Shown in pieces: positions 5,123-6,902 of a stretch of DNA of 6,902 nt; positions within the stretch are counted from its first letter, which is position 1; every line of letters starts with the position of its first letter. The notes under the pieces were generated by a model, which saw only the letters and a list, made by a program, of their open reading frames with translations, searched no databases and had not been told where the DNA came from. Origin of the DNA: DATLFP01 sp035540955 (lineage in GTDB: Bacteria > Actinomycetota > Acidimicrobiia > Acidimicrobiales > CADCSY01); contig DATLFP010000095.1 of assembly GCA_035540955.1 (NCBI GenBank), positions 1-6,902 of the forward strand, written 5' to 3'. Position numbers and translations under genes: made by a program.

Positions 5123-5556
5123 CCACGATGATCCTGCTTGGCTTCGACGGCTCGCCCGATGCCGTCGCCGCCGCCCGGTGGGCGGCCCGCGAAGCCGCCC
5201 ACCACGGCGCCGTCCTGCACATCCTCCACACCTACGACTATCCCTACCTCGAACGCCTCGACCGACAGGCCCAGCGCCTCCTCGCCGAGGAGGCCAATGC
5301 CGTGTGCGAGCTTGGCCGGCAGACCGCCGCCGACGAAGCGCCCCAGCTCGAGATCCGGACCAGCGTGCGGGTCGGCCAACCGGCACCCGAGCTGATCGCC
5401 GCCGCCGAGGACGCTGATCTGCTCGTCCTCGGGCGCCACGGCCACCTGCCACTCCACCGCCTACTTCTCGGCTCGGTGGCCAACAAGTGCCTTCACCACG
5501 TGACCTGCCCGGTCGTCATCGTCGTCGACCCCGACGACGCAGCTGCCTCCCGATGA
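5119..5556 (+). CDS. Universal stress protein (UspA family), ATP-binding type
   Basis: A 145-residue single-domain Usp. The first strand and P-loop-like start (ILLGFDGSPDAVAAARWA, Asp10) and the nucleotide motif G105-x2-G108-x9-G118-S119 followed by a hydrophobic VVIVV strand show the ATP-binding subclass. Usp proteins are cytosolic dimers induced by starvation, oxidative or respiratory stress; their direct targets are mostly unknown. The ATG overlaps the ATPase stop (ATGA), with no clear Shine-Dalgarno, so translation is probably coupled and both proteins come from one mRNA. This pairing suggests the stress protein answers to the same metal or oxygen signal as the pump, an inference from position only. 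A second in-frame ATG at 5128 is a possible alternative start. Confidence 0.92.
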   Translation: MTTMILLGFDGSPDAVAAARWAAREAAHHGAVLHILHTYDYPYLERLDRQAQRLLAEEANAVCELGRQTAADEAPQLEIRTSVRVGQPAPELIAAAEDADLLVLGRHGHLPLHRLLLGSVANKCLHHVTCPVVIVVDPDDAAASR

Positions 5557-5590
5557 ACGCCCTCGCGTCTCCACGACCAGCGTCTCAGGT

Positions 5591-6517
5591 TCACGCTCCC
5601 GATCCTGCGGTGCGGTGGATGACGACCTCGTCGAAGACACGGACGTCTTGGTTGACCGCTCGGACGACGATCCGGTCTCGGTAGATGCTGATGTCGAGGA
5701 AGTGGTGCCACGACCATGCGGCCGCGGTGAACGCGGCGTGGCCGGTGCGCCGGGTCTCCGATCCGGCGCCCGAGACGACGTAGGTGACGCCGTGGATCGG
5801 CTGGCTTCGCTCGAAGTCGTGCTCGTGGCCGGACAGCACGAGCTGCACGCCGTGTCGCTCGGCGATAGGTGACACCAGGCGCCGGGCTTCGAGGCTCGAC
5901 CCCTGATAGCCGGCCGAGTACGGCGGGTGGTGCAGAGCGACGATCGTCCACGCCGCGGTGTTGTCGGTGAGCGTCGCCTCCAGCCATGCGAGCTGGTCGG
6001 CGGACAGGTCATTCGAATCGAGCCCGACGAAGAGGAGGTCGCCGAGGCGCTCGGCGTACCAGCGGCCGGGCATTCCGAGCCGTTCGACGTTGGCCTCGGC
6101 GTGGCCATCCATGACGTCGTGGTTGCCCAGGATCGGCAGCAGCCGAGCGCCAGCGTCGAGCACGGGCGCGAACGGCCCGAACACGGTCCGGTCGAGTCCC
6201 GCCGGATCGCCCTCGCGGTAGACGTTGTCGCCGAGCAGCACCAGTGCGTCGAACGGACGAAGCGAGCCGGCTCGCTCCATGGCCCGTGCCGTCGCCTGCT
6301 CGCGTGCACCAGGGTGGCCGACGTCGCCGGCTGCGGCGAGCCGAAGCAGCGGCTCGTCTCCCGGGGTGTAGGGCTCCAAGGCCCACGTGCGGACCGGGCT
6401 CCCGCCGATGTGGGTCACATAGGAACGGACCTGCGGCACCGCCACCAGCACGGCCACCGTGAGGCCAACCACCCCACCGACGAGTCGTAGCCGGTGCCGA
6501 CGCTGCCGGGGTCCCAC
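5591..6517 (-). CDS. Membrane-anchored metallophosphoesterase, purple-acid-phosphatase-like
   Basis: A 308-residue calcineurin-like phosphoesterase. A basic N-terminus (RQRRHRLR) and a hydrophobic helix (13-30) form a signal anchor, placing the catalytic domain outside the membrane. The five metal-binding blocks are in order: GD65VG, GD97NVY, GN132HD, HH197PPY and GH231EH233. The GDxxY spacing, with the metal-ligand tyrosine (Tyr100), is the mark of purple acid phosphatases, which hydrolyse phosphate esters with a binuclear Fe-metal centre. The substrate is unknown. Start: GTG 6517 is the first start codon after the in-frame TGA; CACACT lies exactly 6 nt upstream and no Shine-Dalgarno is seen, suggesting a leaderless transcript. 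It lies 78 bp downstream of the MgtA-like gene on the same strand and is convergent with the Usp gene, with 34 bp between the two stops and no clear terminator. Confidence 0.92.
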   Translation of the reverse strand: MGPRQRRHRLRLVGGVVGLTVAVLVAVPQVRSYVTHIGGSPVRTWALEPYTPGDEPLLRLAAAGDVGHPGAREQATARAMERAGSLRPFDALVLLGDNVYREGDPAGLDRTVFGPFAPVLDAGARLLPILGNHDVMDGHAEANVERLGMPGRWYAERLGDLLFVGLDSNDLSADQLAWLEATLTDNTAAWTIVALHHPPYSAGYQGSSLEARRLVSPIAERHGVQLVLSGHEHDFERSQPIHGVTYVVSGAGSETRRTGHAAFTAAAWSWHHFLDISIYRDRIVVRAVNQDVRVFDEVVIHRTAGSGA

Positions 6518-6595
6518 GGATCGAGTGTGCGGTCATCGGCGCCTGTTCCGATAGGGCCATCGGTCCACCGCGGGCCGGCGACCGCGCCTCCCTGA
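6518..6595 (-). promoter_or_regulatory. Candidate leaderless promoter of the phosphoesterase gene
   Basis: CACACT (minus strand of 6524-6529) is followed by 6 nt and then the GTG start at 6517, the same spacing as upstream of arsR, the thioredoxin-fold gene and the ATPase. A -35 is not evident. The gene may also be reached by read-through from the upstream ATPase gene. Confidence 0.35.
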
Positions 6596-6611
6596 TCAGC
6601 CGGCGATCAGG
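6591..6611 (-). terminator. Hairpin straddling the stop codon of the MgtA-like gene
   Basis: CCTGATC (6591-6597) and GATCAGG (6605-6611) form a perfect 7-bp stem with a 7-nt loop. The stop codon of the minus-strand ATPase (6596-6598) lies inside it. No T-run follows on the minus strand, so termination is unproven; it may instead limit 3' decay of the mRNA. Confidence 0.3.
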
Positions 6612-6902
6612 ACGCGCCGTTTGATGGCCTCGTTGGCGCCGACGTAGAGGGCGGTGAGCACGGCGAGAAGGAGCAGGATCCCGGCGGGGATGCCGACCAG
6701 CCCGAGCGGGTCGGCGAGTGGCGAGTAGGGCAGCGCGACGGTGACCACGGCGATGAGGACGCTGCTGGCGAGCAGGGCGCGGCCGGGACGGCTTCGCCAG
6801 AAGGGCCGGGCGGTGCGCAGCACCGCGAGCTCGGTGGCGGTCGACTCGATGAACCAGCCGCTCCGGAACAGCGTCGCGCCGGCGTCGAACACGACCCGCA
6901 AC
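6596..6902 (-). CDS. Cation-transporting P-type ATPase, C-terminal end (MgtA-like), partial
   Basis: The frame is open to the window edge, so only the last ~102 residues are present. FDAGATLFRSGWFIES followed by ELAVLRTARPFWRSRPGRALL and two hydrophobic helices (SSVLIAVVTVALPYSPLAD; GIPAGILLLLAVLTALYVG) with a basic end match the C-terminal membrane domain of Mg2+-importing P3B ATPases. The FxSGWFxES and SRPxxxLL landmarks are typical. The catalytic loops lie outside the window, so ion specificity rests on this tail alone. A P2A Ca2+-type pump is the main alternative. It lies upstream of the phosphoesterase gene on the same strand. Base use is similar to its neighbours. Confidence 0.85.
   Translation of the reverse strand, partial: LRVVFDAGATLFRSGWFIESTATELAVLRTARPFWRSRPGRALLASSVLIAVVTVALPYSPLADPLGLVGIPAGILLLLAVLTALYVGANEAIKRRVLIAG

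Noticed and set aside
5565..5586. Two GCGTCTC copies 15 bp apart between the convergent usp and phosphoesterase genes
   Set aside because: A 7-bp match at this spacing is expected by chance and forms no hairpin.
5461..6309. A 282-codon minus-strand frame overlapping the phosphoesterase gene
   Set aside because: It is Ser/Arg/Thr-rich with no domain and lies out of frame inside a gene that shows all five metallophosphoesterase motifs; it is a by-product of high GC.
6009..6560. ATG 6560 as an alternative gene start upstream of the phosphoesterase
   Set aside because: It is in a different frame from the catalytic motifs and gives an Arg/Ala-rich product without homology.
1..6902. tRNA, rRNA, CRISPR array, transposase or integrase
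   Set aside because: I looked in the spacers for cloverleaf T-arm sequences, spaced repeats and transposase motifs and saw none.

Overview
The window is a GC-rich, densely coded bacterial segment. High G+C at third codon positions, many GTG starts, 4-bp ATGA overlaps between genes and several starts that look leaderless all suggest an actinobacterial (for example acidimicrobial) chromosome or metagenomic contig. Taxonomy is inferred from composition and gene style only. I see no rRNA, tRNA, CRISPR array, complete insertion sequence or origin.

Layout. (1) 1-564 (+): the end of an open frame that starts before the window. Its first ~47 residues match the C-terminal tail of Kup potassium transporters and the rest matches the C-terminal third of glucose-6-phosphate dehydrogenase, so it is an in-frame chimera. 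(2) 565-972: a 408-bp stretch with a terminator-like hairpin and one doubtful 68-residue frame. (3) 973-1706: a divergent pair, a MerR-family metal regulator (-) and a small thioredoxin-fold 'DF family' protein (+), sharing a textbook MerR operator. (4) 1703-2479: a possible 26-codon remnant meeting a 3'-truncated acr3 arsenite transporter gene, preceded on the minus strand by an intact arsR that overlaps it by 4 bp. (5) 2480-2815: the arsR promoter region and a probable frameshifted small gene with a His-rich tail. (6) 2816-5556 (+): a P1B-type ATPase with a TPC membrane motif and a C-terminal hemerythrin-like domain (P1B-5 architecture), overlapping by 4 bp a universal stress protein gene. 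(7) 5591-6902 (-): a membrane-anchored purple-acid-phosphatase-like metallophosphoesterase and, upstream of it, the C-terminal end of an MgtA-like cation P-type ATPase.

Together the centre reads as a metal and redox stress island. A MerR sensor drives a thiol protein. An ArsR sensor controls a broken arsenite exporter. A transition-metal pump carries its own diiron/oxygen-type domain and is co-transcribed with a nucleotide-binding stress protein. The island shows decay or rearrangement: a kup/zwf fusion, a truncated acr3, a clipped small ORF beside it and a probable +1 frameshift. These may be real genomic events or assembly faults, and coverage across the junctions would separate the two. 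Across the window, four genes carry a YACNCT hexamer exactly 6 nt before the start codon, consistent with leaderless transcription.
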